Shown here piece by piece: positions 42,595 through 56,329 of a stretch of DNA of 64,000 nt (position 1 is its first letter; each line of letters begins with the position of its first letter). The translations under genes and the position numbers were made by a program. This stretch comes from Rattus norvegicus (taxonomy: Eukaryota > Chordata > Mammalia > Rodentia > Muridae), in contig NC_086021.1 of NCBI RefSeq assembly GCF_036323735.1, positions 131,895,476 to 131,959,475 of the forward strand, read 5' to 3'. The notes under the pieces are model-generated. The model searched no databases. It was not told where the DNA came from and saw only the letters and a list, made by a program, of their open reading frames with translations.

Positions 42595-44534
42595 ACAGAA
42601 AGATGTTCAGTGTGTCACTATTTATAAGTCTGAAAAAAAATTTAGTAAAGTGAATTCTATGCAATATGTTCCAACAGTTAATGATATTCTAATTTTCATT
42701 ATATGGAAAAATATAACCAGTATACCTTGAAAAAATGCTTGAAAACTAAATAGTCTTCACAATTTTTTGAAACAGCATGAAATCAATGGGCAAACTTATA
42801 AGCATGAGTTGGAAGCCAGAGGAACATAAGGAAGTACAACAAAACCAAAAATGGCACTCCAATCTCGATTATTTTTATTATATTATCTGTATTTGTTACT
42901 ATGTCAAAGATTATCTAATAGAAATATTGTATAGAAATGAAATGAAGCCCAAGCAGGAAATGAAAACAGAAACCAAAAATAGATGTGTGGTAAATGTCCC
43001 TGTCCCCAGCCATTATGAGAGGAGACAGGAAAGGAAGACAAGCAGACAGTAATAGCCCTTGCTTTCAGTCACTTAGTGCAATTACACAGTACTCCCACTG
43101 CACAGCAGCCTGGGGTAGTGAGGACCCAGTCAGCTACATGCTCCAAATGAAGAATTCAGTACAACTTTGCTCATCTCTGGCAGAGAAGTCACTTCCTTTA
43201 CCCCTTACCGTTCTTCCAGTGGCTGGAGCTTTCAATAAGGGAAGTCTGTCTCCAATTAGCTTATTATTTGAAGAATGAGTGTGAATGGCACTAGTGCACA
43301 CTAAAACACATCCTTGAAACCACACCCCCACCCCTATTCTTCCCCAGCCATACTACATGCTGCAATAACAACAAACAAAGCCTCCTGGTTTGCATAATGT
43401 CTGAGCTTTAATTGGTTTGTACATATTTATGGGACCAGGGGTGGGAATTAAAAAAAAATAAGTGCTTGCAAGATTGAAGACTCAAGTATCCCCATCCTTG
43501 GATGTGCCAGTGAAAGAAGGCTGCCGAAATAAACGCGTTTGAATAGAGAGTCCATGGAGGAAATTGGTCTTGTCCCTGACAGCTTATCTTTAAGCCCAAG
43601 GCTTTCCTCTAATTGTCTGTTGTTGATGCTGCTGTTGTGGTTAAATATAACCCAGAGGAACTTGGGAACATGCCCTTGGGTAGCATGGCAAGAGGCGGAT
43701 GGCAGCTTTCGCTTACCGTCCAGGCTGTTTGCCTCTCCATGGAAAGCAGCTATAAATGGTTTTCTAAGTCCACTTAAGCTTTAAATCAAGAACTACACTC
43801 TCCCTCTAGAGCCTAGCTGAGCCTGTGAGGTCCTTCATTCTTAAGGAATGATGTAGGTGAGGGAGATGCCTGGCCACAATTTTAAAAGCATTGGTCTGTC
43901 AAGTTAGACTGCGACAGAGTCAACAAAATCATCATATGGATAAAGTACTGTGAAATTAGATTAGGAGAAATGGTCCCAAAGCCACAAAAATGATCTGCTC
44001 ATGTGTACATCATCCAATACCATGCCTTGAGCATGTAGGTACGATTCAGCCCTATGGACCTCTCTGTATACATTGGTACAGCTCCAGCGCTCAATGTCCA
44101 TCCTCTTAGCCGTATCTCCAGGACAGCTAGAACCAGAGCTCCACACAGTCAATCAAATACTAATTTCAAACTAAGATAATTAGATAGTAGTAAAATAAGA
44201 ACTTGGTACATGGAAGCTGCCATATTGTAGTTACTGACTATTATTTGTCGGGTGTGGGGTGTGGGGGGAGCTCTGGGTTTGATAACATTTCATTACTCCT
44301 GTGTTTGTAAGAGATCTTTCTGCATAAATGCTATCCAAGCCTACTAATAGGTCATAATCAATTAAATAGGATTCAATGAGTACATATTTATGAGATACAT
44401 ATTATAATGGAAAGTAATATAATCAACCAGACAGACTGACAGGAAGTGTGTGGGGGGAGAAAAGGAGGTTTGAAAGTCACAGGAGAACATCAAGCATCCT
44501 GCTTTACACTATTACCTTGAGAGAGGGCTTCTAG
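42595..44534. other. Unique stretch, nothing recognised
   Basis: No supported gene, RNA or repeat. Confidence 0.5.
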
Positions 44535-44727
44535 CTGAGGCTGGAGGGAGGTTTGCTGCCAGCAAGCTTCAGGATCCTTCTGTGGTCCACAGTGACCCAC
44601 AGCGCTGGGGTATTAGATGATGTGCAGCCTCCCCGCATTCTTACTTATGTGCTCAGAACCAAAGTCAGGTCTTTGTGCTTGTATGGACAGCATTAGTACC
44701 TACTGAGGCATCTCTCCAGTCTTCCAG
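44535..44727 (-). mobile_element. B4 SINE, antisense
   Basis: The plus strand ends 'aggcatctctccagtc' (antisense SINE head). It carries 'cccacagcgctggggt' and 'caagcttcaggatccttctg', the B1-like half, and 'tcagaaccaaagtcaggtctttgtgcttg', the tRNA-like half. The order is that of B4 on the minus strand. Diverged. Confidence 0.72.
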
Positions 44728-44753
44728 TGAGAACATTTAAGAAAATAATCTCT

Positions 44754-44875
44754 AAGCTGGGCGTCATAGCACAGGCCTGTAATCTCAGCTGCCATGGCGG
44801 CCAGAGGCAGGAGAGTCAGAAGTTCAAGAGCTGTCTAGGCAACTTAGTGAAAGCTTGCATTAAAACAATAAATTT
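44754..44875 (+). mobile_element. B1 SINE
   Basis: AGCTGGGCGTCATAGCACAGGCCTGTAATCTC is a diverged B1 (7SL-derived) head, followed by 'gaggcaggagagtcagaagttcaag' and a short A-rich end. It sits head to tail next to the B4 relic. Confidence 0.85.
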
Positions 44876-45489
44876 CAAAATGTGCAGGAACACTTGCCTG
44901 GCATGGATGGGGCTTTATGTAGAATTTAAAAATCTAACAGTAATGTCCTTGGGACCATGCATAGCTGGGAAATTGTTGCGTTAAACTCACTCCTCTTAGG
45001 GAGGATGTCACATTGTTTATGTGTGTGAAAGCTATTTTTCCTAGAAAATATCTCTTTTTAGGGGTCATCTGTGGGAGCTATCAGCTGAGTCCTGCTGTTA
45101 TTTGGACCTGATAGGGGAATGGATACCTGACCTATTGTTAGGACCATGGGCCTAGGCAAAAATGACTGACATTAGCAAAAGAGAAGTGAAACCATTGGAA
45201 AGCAGTGGTTTGAGTAGGGCTGGGATCAGTGCTCTGGCCTCTCATAGGCTCCTGATGTCTGCTGAGAGATTCACCATCATCCTGTCATGTTGTCAGAATG
45301 AGAGGAATTGTTGGTAGCATCAGCTCAGCCATGGACACTCTAGCCTAAGCCACCACTGCAAAACTCTCCAGAGCAGTCCCCCATGCAGAAGAATTGTAGG
45401 AGACTCAAACACTGTCCATGCTCACAGTAGAGTTAACTATATTTTTAAGCTTACAAGTAGATCAAACGATGGAAGATCAAGAGCTTAGG
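44876..45489. other. Unique stretch, nothing recognised
   Basis: No supported feature. Confidence 0.5.
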
Positions 45490-45700
45490 GTGTGTGGAGC
45501 TCAGAAGTTAAAAGCACACGTTGCTCTTGCAGAAGACCCAGCTTTAGTTCCTGTTACCCACATGGTGGCTTACAACTCTCTATAGCTCCAAGGCAAGGGA
45601 ATCTGATGCTCTCTTCTGACATCCATGGGTAACAGGCACACACAAGTGCACATATGTAGGCAAAACACATATGCATAAGACAAATATAAACCTATTTTTA
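45490..45700 (+). mobile_element. B3 SINE
   Basis: The blocks 'gctcagaagttaaaagcac', 'cttgcagaagacccagctttagttcc', 'cccacatggtggcttacaac', 'aatctgatgctctcttctgac' and 'aacaggcacacacaagtgcac' are in B3 order on the plus strand. Confidence 0.85.
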
Positions 45701-47390
45701 TAATAGAAGGATGAGACCCAGCTTCTTTCTGAGTGTAGGAAATATCACCTATGAAAGATAGGTCAGGTTTTGTTTCTAAGATTTACTGATTAACAAATGA
45801 TGTGGAGCAAAACATAATCTTCCCAAACCATATATACTATAGCTAAGCTTTCTTTAATTTTTAATGTGAAAGTCACTTGACTATAATTAGCTCACAAATA
45901 AAAACATCAAGAAGCTACATTTAAGATGGGTTCGTCAAATGCTCACCTACTCTCTAAGTACTAAAGTTGAGTTAAGAAGCAATCAAGTGCTTTAATACCT
46001 GTAAAAGTTATAAACAAATAACTTGCATAATTAGGCAGCTCTGCAGGACTGAAAATCTCTCTCTAGAGACAGTCTTAGACACAGTCGACGGTGGCATTTC
46101 TTATTTCAGAAAACGTGACACAAATGCAATCATTAACAGTAGGTCTCAAACTGCTTAGCCCCTACGGGCTCATGCTATTCTCTGTGGAATGTAGGGGCTC
46201 AGGGTCCACCATGGGGAGCCTCATGCTTTGATTCTCCATTCCTGCTACACACAGATCCGTGAGATACCGTGAGCTTTGAGGTGCAGTGAGTTTGTTTTGT
46301 ATCATCTCTAATAGCATTTCACCTCCTTAAAAACCTCAGACTCGGTTCCATGGCCTTAGGTTCCTATGTAGGTGCACTGAAACCCAGTAGGGAAAGAATA
46401 GGAAACGAGACTTCACCAATAAGAGACCGCCATTGGACTCCAGACTTTTCTCACCTAAAACAGGTGCATTTTCTTTGTTCTTTCTGTACATTACCACACA
46501 CTGTTCTGATCATAGGAACAACTAGGCTTAGACATTATTTGCTCAAAGACGTTATTAAATTCATTTTCAAACTTGTTCTTTTAACTCCCCTTAATCATCC
46601 CAAAAGTAATAAACAACACAACTTCCTCTTCTGTAATTTTCAAACACCCTATTAAGTTGTTGACAGTGAATACATTCTGTGAATCTCTAAGTATTTTCTC
46701 CCTAAGCGTGACAGTTAAACAAATGTTTATTGTTAATAAAATGGCTTATGATCATTCATTGTAGCATAGGGCTCTGAACTTGGTTTAACATGTTGTTAAA
46801 AATATAACTAATATTCAAAACTTAGTGAAACAATGAAAAGATAAGCCCAACTTACCAAAACACTCAAAGCAACACTAAGGGAAAATTTAAAAGGCAAAAA
46901 TGTATAGAAAAAATGCACTGTATCTGAGTTGGGTACATTGATATTAAGAGGGTGATACCCCAATGGATAGATACTTAAGAACAATTCCAAATTGTATTGG
47001 TGGGGAGTTTGTAGATAGTAAGAAATAGAATCTAACATTTGTGTGAAAATACAAGTGGCATAAAACATCAAGATGACTCTGAAGAAATGAACTTACAGAA
47101 CTAATGCTGTCAGGCTGGGAAACTTAGCCGGGTCGTGCTGAGGGCAGTGTGGTACTGCAGTTAAGATGTGGAAGAGCGTCACCACCATGGCAAGGAGGGC
47201 TCGGGAGTGGAGCCCTGGAGTGAACACCTTGTACCCATTGATGTACGTGCTCTTTGAAGGATGGACGGAGCTTTGCAAGGGTGCTTGGACTCATGTCCCA
47301 CGTCATATGAGAACATTAACTGAAAAACTTGCTTCAGTAGAAGCTATGATGAGAAAATGAGGTCAAGACATGGATGAACTTCATATCTGT
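45701..47390. other. AT-rich stretch, nothing firmly recognised
   Basis: Part of 46800-47100 may be decayed ancient repeat. No gene was supported. Confidence 0.45.
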
Positions 47391-47830
47391 CAACAACATA
47401 TATCCAGGACCAGGGAATATAACCAATGAAAACCACAGCAAATCATTTAAACAGACAATTAGTCAAACAAATATGTAAGGTGACAAATACGGACACAAAA
47501 ATGCTTGATGGCATTAACCACCAGAGGGACATCAATGAAAATTACAAGATGCCATGTTACCTGAGAAGATGTCTAAAGTTCAATGAATGACCATGTGAAA
47601 TGTAGACAAGCCTTGGTGAACCGAAGTCTTCACACTCTCCTGTACTGGGGACTATGAGGTGGGGATGGGGATACAAGACACCATGAGAACATGGGAAACA
47701 ATTCATCATCCTAAGAAAATTTAATTGAACAGCCATTACATTAATAGATACTCACACAAGATAAAAATAGCATATACTGCTATGAAATAATTCCCCTAAG
47801 ATTTATCTTTGTTATAATTTCAAATAGAAA
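47391..47830 (+). mobile_element. Ancient L1 ORF2 3' relic
   Basis: 'aaaaatgcttgatggcattaacca', 'gggacatcaatgaaaattacaagatg' and 'cactctcctgtactggggactatgaggtgg' parallel the mammalian L1 ORF2 segment that encodes the MAEKHLKKC...REMQIKT...C-rich end, in sense on the plus strand. The frame is destroyed. Confidence 0.5.
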
Positions 47831-47934
47831 TAACTTAGTCCTCATCTCTAAACAAGTGTGTAAACAAGCTGTTATCTGTCCTCACAGAAGATTACTATAC
47901 TTGGCAGCTTCAAAGCAAGTGGTTAGCCAGCGGT

Positions 47935-48025
47935 TGCAGCACTTGTCTGTGCCTCTACTCACAGGAGACTAAGGTGGAAGGATTGTGAGTTCAAGGCCAG
48001 CCTGACCTACATAGACTCCTTACAT
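47935..48025 (+). mobile_element. Old B1-type SINE fragment
   Basis: 'ggaagattgtgagttcaaggccagcctgacctac'-type sequence (47975-48015), with a degraded head to its left. Diverged and 3'-incomplete. Confidence 0.75.
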
Positions 48026-48029
48026 AAAG

Positions 48030-49079
48030 TTTTAATTTAATTTAAAAGCAGCAACTTCGTAGAAGTGTCATTTAACTGATACTTGAAATATGTAAAGCTG
48101 AGCATATACCATACTGTACGATATATATTTATTAAAAATTCTAAGGGAGTGTATAGTCCTTGCCTGTGGTAGGTAGAAAGCAAATCAGTCGTGGTTATCG
48201 ATGGATAGGCTGGAGGACAATAAGGATGTACAAGGACACTTTGGGAGTGATATCTGAGGGCGTTCTTCAAAGCTATACATACACATGACTAGAGGCATTA
48301 GGCTTCTTATTTTAACTGTGACGTAATAATGTCAGTTGTATCACAGGACAATGATTGAAGCATTCATAAATAGATTATTAGTAAATACCGTTTAGCCGTC
48401 ACCTGGTATATAATATAAGAAAATCCTGTTGCTACCTACCAGTTGCAGAATACAAGGCTCATAGAGGATAACTCAGAGGCTTGATTTACTTATTCCCATC
48501 CTGCCATGCATATGATATCATTGTGTTTGGGTTACAGGCCTACATGTCTTCCCCATGAAGTTTATGGATTCTCCAGTACTGGATTTTTATTTTCTTCAAG
48601 GATCTTCCCTTAAAATGGGAGATTTTGAAGGCAGGGAACAGAATCATGAGACAAAGGTTTTCACCTTAACTGGACATGGTTTTTGTCTCATTTCTTCAGC
48701 GTCTGAAAGTCACCTAGCATCGTCTCTGGGCAAAGTGAAAAGTAAGGAGTTTTACTTAATTTCTACAGTTCTTCCTGACTGCTTGGTCAGGTAGCCGTGT
48801 AATCTAAGGGAGTGGATGTGACTAGGAATCAGCCTGCAGACACTCGCACGGGTAATGAGAGAAGAACTGCATAGGTTTAAATAAAAGTCAAATAAAGCCA
48901 ATTCAAATTTAGAAACAGAATAATTACAGTGATATTCTATGGTGACACAGGGAGGGCTGAATCCAAGATTTGCTAAGCTTGTCTTCAATTTGAAACCGTG
49001 TAGTTTTAAAAAGCACAGCTTCAGCTCCGGCTTCTCACCTAGGTATAGGGCCAGGTTTCTGCCTTAAGTGAATTTTTCA
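48030..49079. other. Unique stretch, nothing recognised
   Basis: No supported gene or repeat. Confidence 0.5.
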
Positions 49080-49400
49080 TTTTTTCCCCCTTAAAACACT
49101 TTTTAAAAGTCGACGCTTTCAGACGCTCCTCCCCCCACGTCTGGCAGAAGTGACGCATGTAGAACTGATGACAACCTGCAATCGCTCCACAGCCTTTGTG
49201 ATTCCACGGAAATCTATTTCTTAGCACGGAGCCAATTTGCCTTACAATGTCAAGAACAGCTTCAGAGCAACGGGTAAAAATTAAAGCTTAAATTAAAGCC
49301 CAAACCCAACAGATCTGATAACATTTCTCTCAGTGAAGGAGACCTCTTTGCTGCCGGTCGGGAAAATTAAATGAAGTTGTCTCTGGTGACACAGCGTTGT
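49080..49400. other. CpG-retaining unique block, candidate regulatory element
   Basis: This segment holds more than ten CpGs (for example GTCGACG, CAGACGC, CCACGTC, GTGACGC, CCGGTCGGG) amid AT-rich words (GGAAAATTAAATGAAG). The flanking AT-rich DNA has few CpGs. It contains no recognised repeat. CpG retention suggests low germline methylation or constraint. No exon is evident. Confidence 0.35.
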
Positions 49401-49993
49401 CTTAGCCCTCCAAACAATGGTTGAAGTATTGATCAGACTTTCTGCTCTTTCAAACTATGTCACTCATCTCCGTGAGCAGCTGGGCATCTGTAATCTCTGA
49501 GCCTGCTCTTGGTAGCTTAAACTGACTGGGCCATAGTTACAAATCCATGGGTTTGAATAGTGTCCAGGTGACAGTGCTTTTCTTTATGCTTTTTATTCTG
49601 TAAATCTAGTGACACTGTCTCCGTTCTTCCTCCTGGAAGGCTGAATACAAGCCAACTCTTAGGAGCCCCATAGCAGATAAGGACTCTCTCCCGCCCTGCC
49701 ACACCCATCACAGTACTCTCTGCCCTTTACTAAATTCCTGCTTGGAAAAACAGGAGTCACCTGCACTTCCTTGGACTAGGAAGCTAAAATGATCCGTCCT
49801 ACCTAGTAGACCCTTAATATCATTGGTGTGGACAAACCTGGTGTGTTATTTCTAGACATAAGCTCTGTTTCTTTGCTGGGACAATTGTAATCTCAAAACA
49901 ACTATAAAATATCAAAAAGAGACCAGAGTTTCGGACTTTGAAATTGACGGTAATGGTTATCCAAAGTATTCAAAGCATGACCTGCTTGACGCA

Positions 49994-50129
49994 ACACACA
50001 CACACACACACACACACACCCCACATATACACACATACACATACACCCCACATACACACAACACACCACACACACACACATAAACACAATACATACACAC
50101 ACATATCACACCACACATAAATATACACA

Positions 50130-50164
<35 letters not shown>
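49994..50164. repeat. Imperfect (CA)n array, about 170 bp
   Basis: CA tracts interrupted by CCCCACATACAC and similar variants, ending in a pure CA run. Confidence 0.96.
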
Positions 50165-50166
<2 letters not shown>

Positions 50167-52579
50167 AAGATATAGAGCAAACCTTTCCAAGGAGATGATG
50201 TCCAGCCTCTGTCTTAAAGGAAGAGGGAGGGAAAGGGAGAAGTAACAAAGGAGGTGGAGGTGCTAGAAGAAACAACAGGATCCCCAAAGCAGATCCTGGA
50301 TACCAGCCTTGCTTCTGGGTAGTGAGGAACAGCAACTTCTGCCTTCTAGAACTAGCTCTTGCGAGAGAGCTATGAAAAAGGGCCAGGCTTTTGTAACGAC
50401 CACACTGAACATCTTTTGCCCTACATCTGCCAGAACAAATGTCCATGAAGCATGTGTCTGTTTGATCTCCATGGTTTCAGCACAGAGAGGCTCATCCAGA
50501 GCGCTCTATCTGAGCCTGCTTCTCCCACACAGATGGGAACCATGTTCATTTGGAGCAGAAGGCCTAGGCATATTGAGAGCAATGTTCTCCTAAATGCAGG
50601 AGGCACTTCTGTGGGTTTGATTTTATTTCACCAGCAGTGTTGTTTGTGCTTCTGCAGGTGCAGGCTCCTGTCTCTGTGAGGCACAGCGCTTTGGTTTGGC
50701 TTGTTCACCCTTCGTGCTGCTATGGGGCCTGCTGGTGCATCTAGTGAAGCCCAGGGAAGAGGCATTCTCTGAATCAGACCTACCACCATGTCAGTGTGCC
50801 AAGATGTTTTGAATATAAAGATAGGGAAATATTATCTAGGGGTTCCACTCTTTGAAAGGGCTTTGTCTGGGTGTTTTTAAATGTGAATGCTATTTTTATA
50901 GACAATATTGTGTGAGGATGTAGTGTGAAAATAAAGTGTTACAATGAATTCTAGCTGCACTTAAGCAGGCATTGCTGCTACGAAAAGATGAAGGAAAGAA
51001 AGTGGAATTGAAATCATTATAAAAAAATATGAATCTGGAGATAAGGCCTAATATAAAAACAGATTTTGGTAACTGCCTGGAGTAAATTGAATTTTGGTCT
51101 CAGTGATAATGTTGCTGACTATATTCAAGAAAAAAATACTGGCTTAATCTTAGTTATTGCTACATGTTATCTGTTCATCCATGGAAGATGAAATAGCCTT
51201 TGAAGAGTCACAGGGTTCCTGAATAGTACCCAACAGTAGCAGAAATGGCACACAAATTAAAACACTCCATTGATGGATAAAACTCAGAGACATCTATCAA
51301 TTCAATGTACTACAAGCCTATTTTCCAACATCCCAAGGAAAGTTACTCTGTGTGTATGTCTATGTATTCCTATGCATGCACATGTGTGTGCTCTCACTAT
51401 AACCCAGTCACATCCCTGAATCACAGACACATATGTGGGATTTCATTGGACCACAAATGTGTCTCTTAAATCTAAGTCATTTTTCTAATTAAAAAAAATT
51501 ATACAGTCTTACAGGTCAAGTGCCAAAGACAATATCTGGAGACTAGTAGACTCTTAATTTTAAAAATTCGTTCCTGTAAAGTCTGCTGTTTGCCTGAATT
51601 GCAGGGGCACTGGGGTAGGCCTAAGAAGATAACGTGGGCTCGCCCCATCTCCTCATTCCCACTGCTCCAGTAGTCCACGTTGGCTGCAGCACTGGGGCTG
51701 TACATTTTTGTCTGCTGTGTGTTACTAGTGGTCTGTGTCCTCTTCACATGCCAGACCATCAAACAGACTTAGCACCCTCATATACTCATCAAATTTGATG
51801 ACGTCTTGCTCCCGTCTCTTCATGTGCACCTCTTCCTTATGATGAAAGCATTCTCTCTACCCACGTACACGGGTTCACATCACACCCGTCATTAAAAGTA
51901 CAATCTGAATATCCTATTTCTTTGCGGAACTCCCTGCTACCTCAGTTTGACATGAATATTTTTCCATTTTTCTGTAGACAGGTGTCACTATGTCTAGATA
52001 TTACATCCACTGTGCTCTAAAGGCCGTTTGATCATGGGGAGTGCTCCAGAACAGAACCCCATTTTTGAAGCTTTTTCACTTTTGATTTTGATTCTTTTCT
52101 TTGCCGACATAGTTATGTCGCTGTTCTATGAAATGTTCTTCATGTGCATGATCTCATTTAATCTTCTAAACAAACTGTAAGTATAGGGCTCTGGTCTCTA
52201 GGGATTTGACCTGTCTGAACCAGGAATCAGGGTACTTTTCCCTGCCTGCCTCCCACGTAAGTCAGATGGCATGCTTCTTTCTAACTAACCAATGAAGATA
52301 TCCTTTCAGAGGGCATGGTAGTCATCCCAGGCCAGGCTGGTAGTTTTAGATGTTTCCTTGGCCAGGAAAACAGAGTCTCTCAGAGCCACAACTGCTTTCT
52401 GTGCCTTACCACTTCGTACTTTGTTGTGGAATTACCAATGACCGAATTACTGTGCTTGATGATTCTTGAAGCTAAATTTTATGCTTGTTTCTTTTGATAT
52501 TCTAGCTTGATACCTCCTACAAGTAAAGGTTCCAATCTTGCATGTTAAAAATCTGAAATAATTAGATTCTTTTACACAT
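50165..52579. other. Unique stretch, nothing recognised
   Basis: Several short frames without domains. No gene was supported. Confidence 0.5.
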
Positions 52580-53215
52580 TCTTCTTTAAAGTTTTTATTT
52601 AATTATTTTCTTATAATATATATTGATCATCTTTCCTTCCCTCAACTCCTTCAAGACTTGCCCCTCCTTTAGCCCCACACTATCAAGAAAAACAGCAATA
52701 AAAATTAAAACAGACAAATTTAAGAAAAGAAATAAAGATAGATAAAAGGACAGAAGGAAGGAAGGGAGGAAGAAAACAAAACATAACATGTAAAAATAAA
52801 AGTTTGCACATAGAAAAACATGGAGTCTATTTTATGTTGGTCAACTGCTTCTTAGCATGAGGCCATCTCTGGAGCATGATTGATACACTCAGTGACTTTC
52901 CACTGGAGAAAACTAATCTTTCCTTTCCCAGCAGTCATCCATGACAGACTGCTTCTTGGTTAGAACTGGAACTTTGTATCTACTCCCCCTTCTCAGTACT
53001 GGACTTTCATCTGGTTGGATTTGCGCAGGTCCTATGAGTGCTGCCACACTCTCTAATCGTTCATAGGTGCATCAGTTCTGTTGTCCTGGTAGTTATCTCT
53101 CCTTGGTGCTATCTATCACCTCTAGCCCTTAGAGTAGTTCTGCCTCTTCACTCTCATAGATCCCTGAGACTTGAGGGTAGGGTTTTGATAAAGATACCCC
53201 ATTTATAGCCCTGAC
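52580..53215 (-). mobile_element. L1 Lx-type 3'-end relic, probably antisense
   Basis: A T-rich start, then an A-rich, GGAAG-rich block, then 'aacatggagtctattttatgttgg', 'gagaaaactaatctttcctttcccagcag', 'cttcttggttag' and 'ggttttgataaagataccccattta'. These words occur in order in old rodent L1 (Lx) 3' regions. The strand is inferred from the T-rich left end. Non-coding. Confidence 0.55.
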
Positions 53216-54310
53216 TAAAGACAGGAAAGGACTATGTTTAACTGTTATCCGGGTAAAATGGAAAATACATTATTGACGAAAAGAAGTGATATACTTAAAG
53301 AATAAAATTAAAACGGCATCTTAGAAGCTGTTATCGGGTGCACCTGAAAATACGTATTGACTGTCTTCTGACTGAAAGAGCAAAAGCCTTTGAACTTCCG
53401 CAGTTTTTGTGTAGTCTATATAAAGCTAGAGTCGGGAAGTCCATTCCTTAATGAAATAGATTGTCTCTGACTTAAAATAGTATGGAGGATGCAGTGGTCC
53501 ATGCTAACAGTATTTTAATAATGTACACGAAGAAAATAACTGCACTTTCTTTTCATTTATATTCCCTTTGTTTACATCTACAAAACACCAGGCAGATTCA
53601 TAACTGACTGATTTCCATCAACATGCTAATCTTTGGATTGAAGAGAGGGTGCTGAAGATAAGTCTTATCAGGAGACTAATAACATTTTTATCTTTAACAA
53701 ACTGCCTTATCTTTACCACTCTGCCTTAGACACCATGAGACTGACAGCACTGAATACACATTACACTTTACACCCTTATGTCTTGAGGTAGAGCTGAGAC
53801 ACATATGGCCTTTCAGAAGAATACACTGTGGTTCATATATGAGGTAGATAGACCTGGGAGAAGCTCACTATAAAGTGGAGGGATCTTCTGTCTTGAATAA
53901 TTTATCTCACCATAGTTCCATCCCTACATGCTCCTTGGATGCTGAAAAGAGTTAAGAATTATTCCAACATGGAATACAAAAGATGGGAAGAAAACTTTAG
54001 TTTTCTAATAGTTTTTTATTATACTCTCTCAATCCTGTTTAAATATTTTTCTCTTCAAAGCATCCTGATCACTAAGTAAAATTCCCAGTATCTTAAAGAC
54101 CGTTCAAAACTCAGTCACCCAGGAAAGTTCATTGGGCCTATTTTTATACATGCATATAATTAGTGTCAAATAAATACACCCAGCCTGATAGAATACCATA
54201 CTTGTTATTGGTATGTTTTAATTACTGATCTACTGTATAAATATTTACTTAATTCAATATAGATGTCATGATAAGTAGTGTTACAATCTTTATTTGCTGC
54301 TTGAATGACT

Positions 54311-54311
<1 letters not shown>
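53216..54311. other. Unique AT-rich stretch, nothing recognised
   Basis: No supported feature. Confidence 0.5.

Positions 54312-54357
<46 letters not shown>
54312..54357. repeat. (TG)n microsatellite
   Basis: About 23 uninterrupted GT dinucleotides. Confidence 0.97.
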
Positions 54358-54362
<5 letters not shown>

Positions 54363-54649
54363 CTGTGTTTGCTCCAACAAATTCAATCTGAAAAGCAACT
54401 TAAAGGACAGAAGGTTTATGCTGAATGCTATTTCACAAGTCGAAGCCCATGCGTGGATGATTCCATGTTCTTGGGTCTGCTGTGTGGCTCAAGAGCACAG
54501 TGAGAAGCATGTGACAGAGGCAGTTCACCTGGATGTGACCAGGAGGCAGAGAGGGAAGACAACAGATAGATACAGCCAAACTATGACTTTCAGCTATTCA
54601 CCTTTGATAACTTATACGGCTGAAGAGGGTTCCATCTAGTAATAGACAT

Positions 54650-54800
54650 TGAGTATGATCACCTTGGTGGGTTAACCTACTGATACTATTTGCCCCTTCA
54701 TAAGTCAGTCAAATCAGGGACTGGGTGGACCAACTGGGGAGCAAGGCTTCACACATGAGCTTTTAGCAGGGTACTTCATATTTAAACCATAACAGTACCA
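54650..54800 (-). mobile_element. MaLR-like LTR fragment, antisense
   Basis: The reverse complement has 'tatggtttaaatatgaagtaccc', 'aaaagctcatgtgtgaagc' and 'cttgctccccagttgg', resembling the start of mammalian MaLR/MLT1-type LTRs. Short and diverged. Confidence 0.4.
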
Positions 54801-54860
54801 TTTCCATTCAAGTTGTGCTCATAATGAGATCCTCATGATTAACCTTTATAAGCTACCCCG

Positions 54861-56329
54861 AGGGCCCCACAAAAGACACCAAGTTTTATATTGGTGAATT
54901 ACTCTGACATTTCCTAAGAGTTATATGCCCTATCTTGTAATGGGTGCCTTAGATTTCTATAGACCTATGCCTCATTTTAGAGTCTCCTAACTCTAATTAG
55001 AGAGTTCAAGTGTTTCCTAGAGCCAACAAAATGAACATTGAATTCCTTTTCCCTACATTAATAGTAGACCCTGACTTTCTTTCTACTTCTCCCAGCATTA
55101 AGAAAGTATATATCTGGTTATTCTACTTTTAAACCTTCATACAACTGTTCCCATTGGGAATGTGTCATACTAGAGTCATGACTTACCTTCTCTATGATAT
55201 TCCCTTGATGTGGTCTAGCAGAATTGACCTCTATTTGCTCCAAATGCCAATACTATGCCGTCTCTTTCTTAAAGCCTTTATCAAATTATTTTTTATTTCG
55301 CTACACATCTGATCTTTCCAGGTTTAGGATAAAGTAGTTGAGGCTGGGACCACATCTTATCCTTGAGTTTAGTATGGCTCATAGGGAAAACTATGACTAT
55401 GGCTGAGAATAAACAGTTGTTGAATTGTCCCTTCCTTAAATTCAGCAAAGCTGTATGTACCATTTGGTTTGTGTAAACATTGGGTAAGATTATCTGGCTT
55501 ACAGAATTTTTCCTTTATTTTGTTGAGGGAATTAAGTTAGGGATGAGAGACCCAGCCAATGATGAATCATGTATGCTAAGGTAAATGGCTGAAAGAAGTT
55601 AAAAAACATTGCTTGAAAAATATATTTCATCAGAATTCAGAATTCAAAATGTTTAGCATCATCTCTATAGATGAACATGCTGTCTATCTCACCTCCATTA
55701 CACCCACTCTCTAATGTGACACTGACTGGCATCGTTGGTATGCTAGCACTTTCTCAGCAGTATTTGAAGGCTGCTTCTTTTGGTGAGTTAAGCTTGGAAG
55801 ACGATCCAAACAAGTTTGCCTTCCCATTGAATACCACAGTGGCTTTCAGTAAGCAGGCAGCATGATCACAACTTCAGTGACTACAATTCTTATTTCCCCC
55901 ATAGATTATAGGACCACATACTCTTTATGTAAATCTAACCATACCAACTTATCAGCCTTTACTCTTGCCATAATGGCATCATTTGAAATAATTTCCAAAT
56001 GATCAGATACAGGTGTGAGTTCGGAGTATCAGTGAGTGCTACAAAAATGCCAGGAATGTGTTGAGAGTTCAGGAAATGGTGTAGAAAATTAATTGAGATT
56101 TTTATTGTGATGGCAGGGCACTAGGCAGTATCCAATGTCGTGCTTTCTTTGAATTGTGGGGAAATATACTACCATGCTTCACGGAATCCTTGACTCACAT
56201 CCTGCAATAGCCTGGAATACCCTGAATCTTTTTTATAGATCTCTATTTTACTTTGAATAATACAGACTATGTCATCAGTAAAACTAGTTGAGATTTGTCC
56301 TAGTTGTCTTTGAAACACCATTTCTCTCC
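54861..56329. other. Unique stretch, nothing recognised
   Basis: A 64-codon frame at 55671-55865 (plus) and others show no domain. No gene was supported. Confidence 0.5.

Noticed and set aside
42395..42730. Frames encoding Ile-Asp or Tyr-Ile repeats
   Set aside because: They come from the TATG/ATAGAT array and have no start context or conservation argument.
53410..53430. TATA-like CTATATAAAGC as a possible promoter
   Set aside because: It is a single TATA word in AT-rich DNA with no initiator, CpG context or downstream exon.
55671..55865. 64-codon frame with a plausible protein-like sequence
   Set aside because: It is short, isolated, and has no family resemblance or exon signals.
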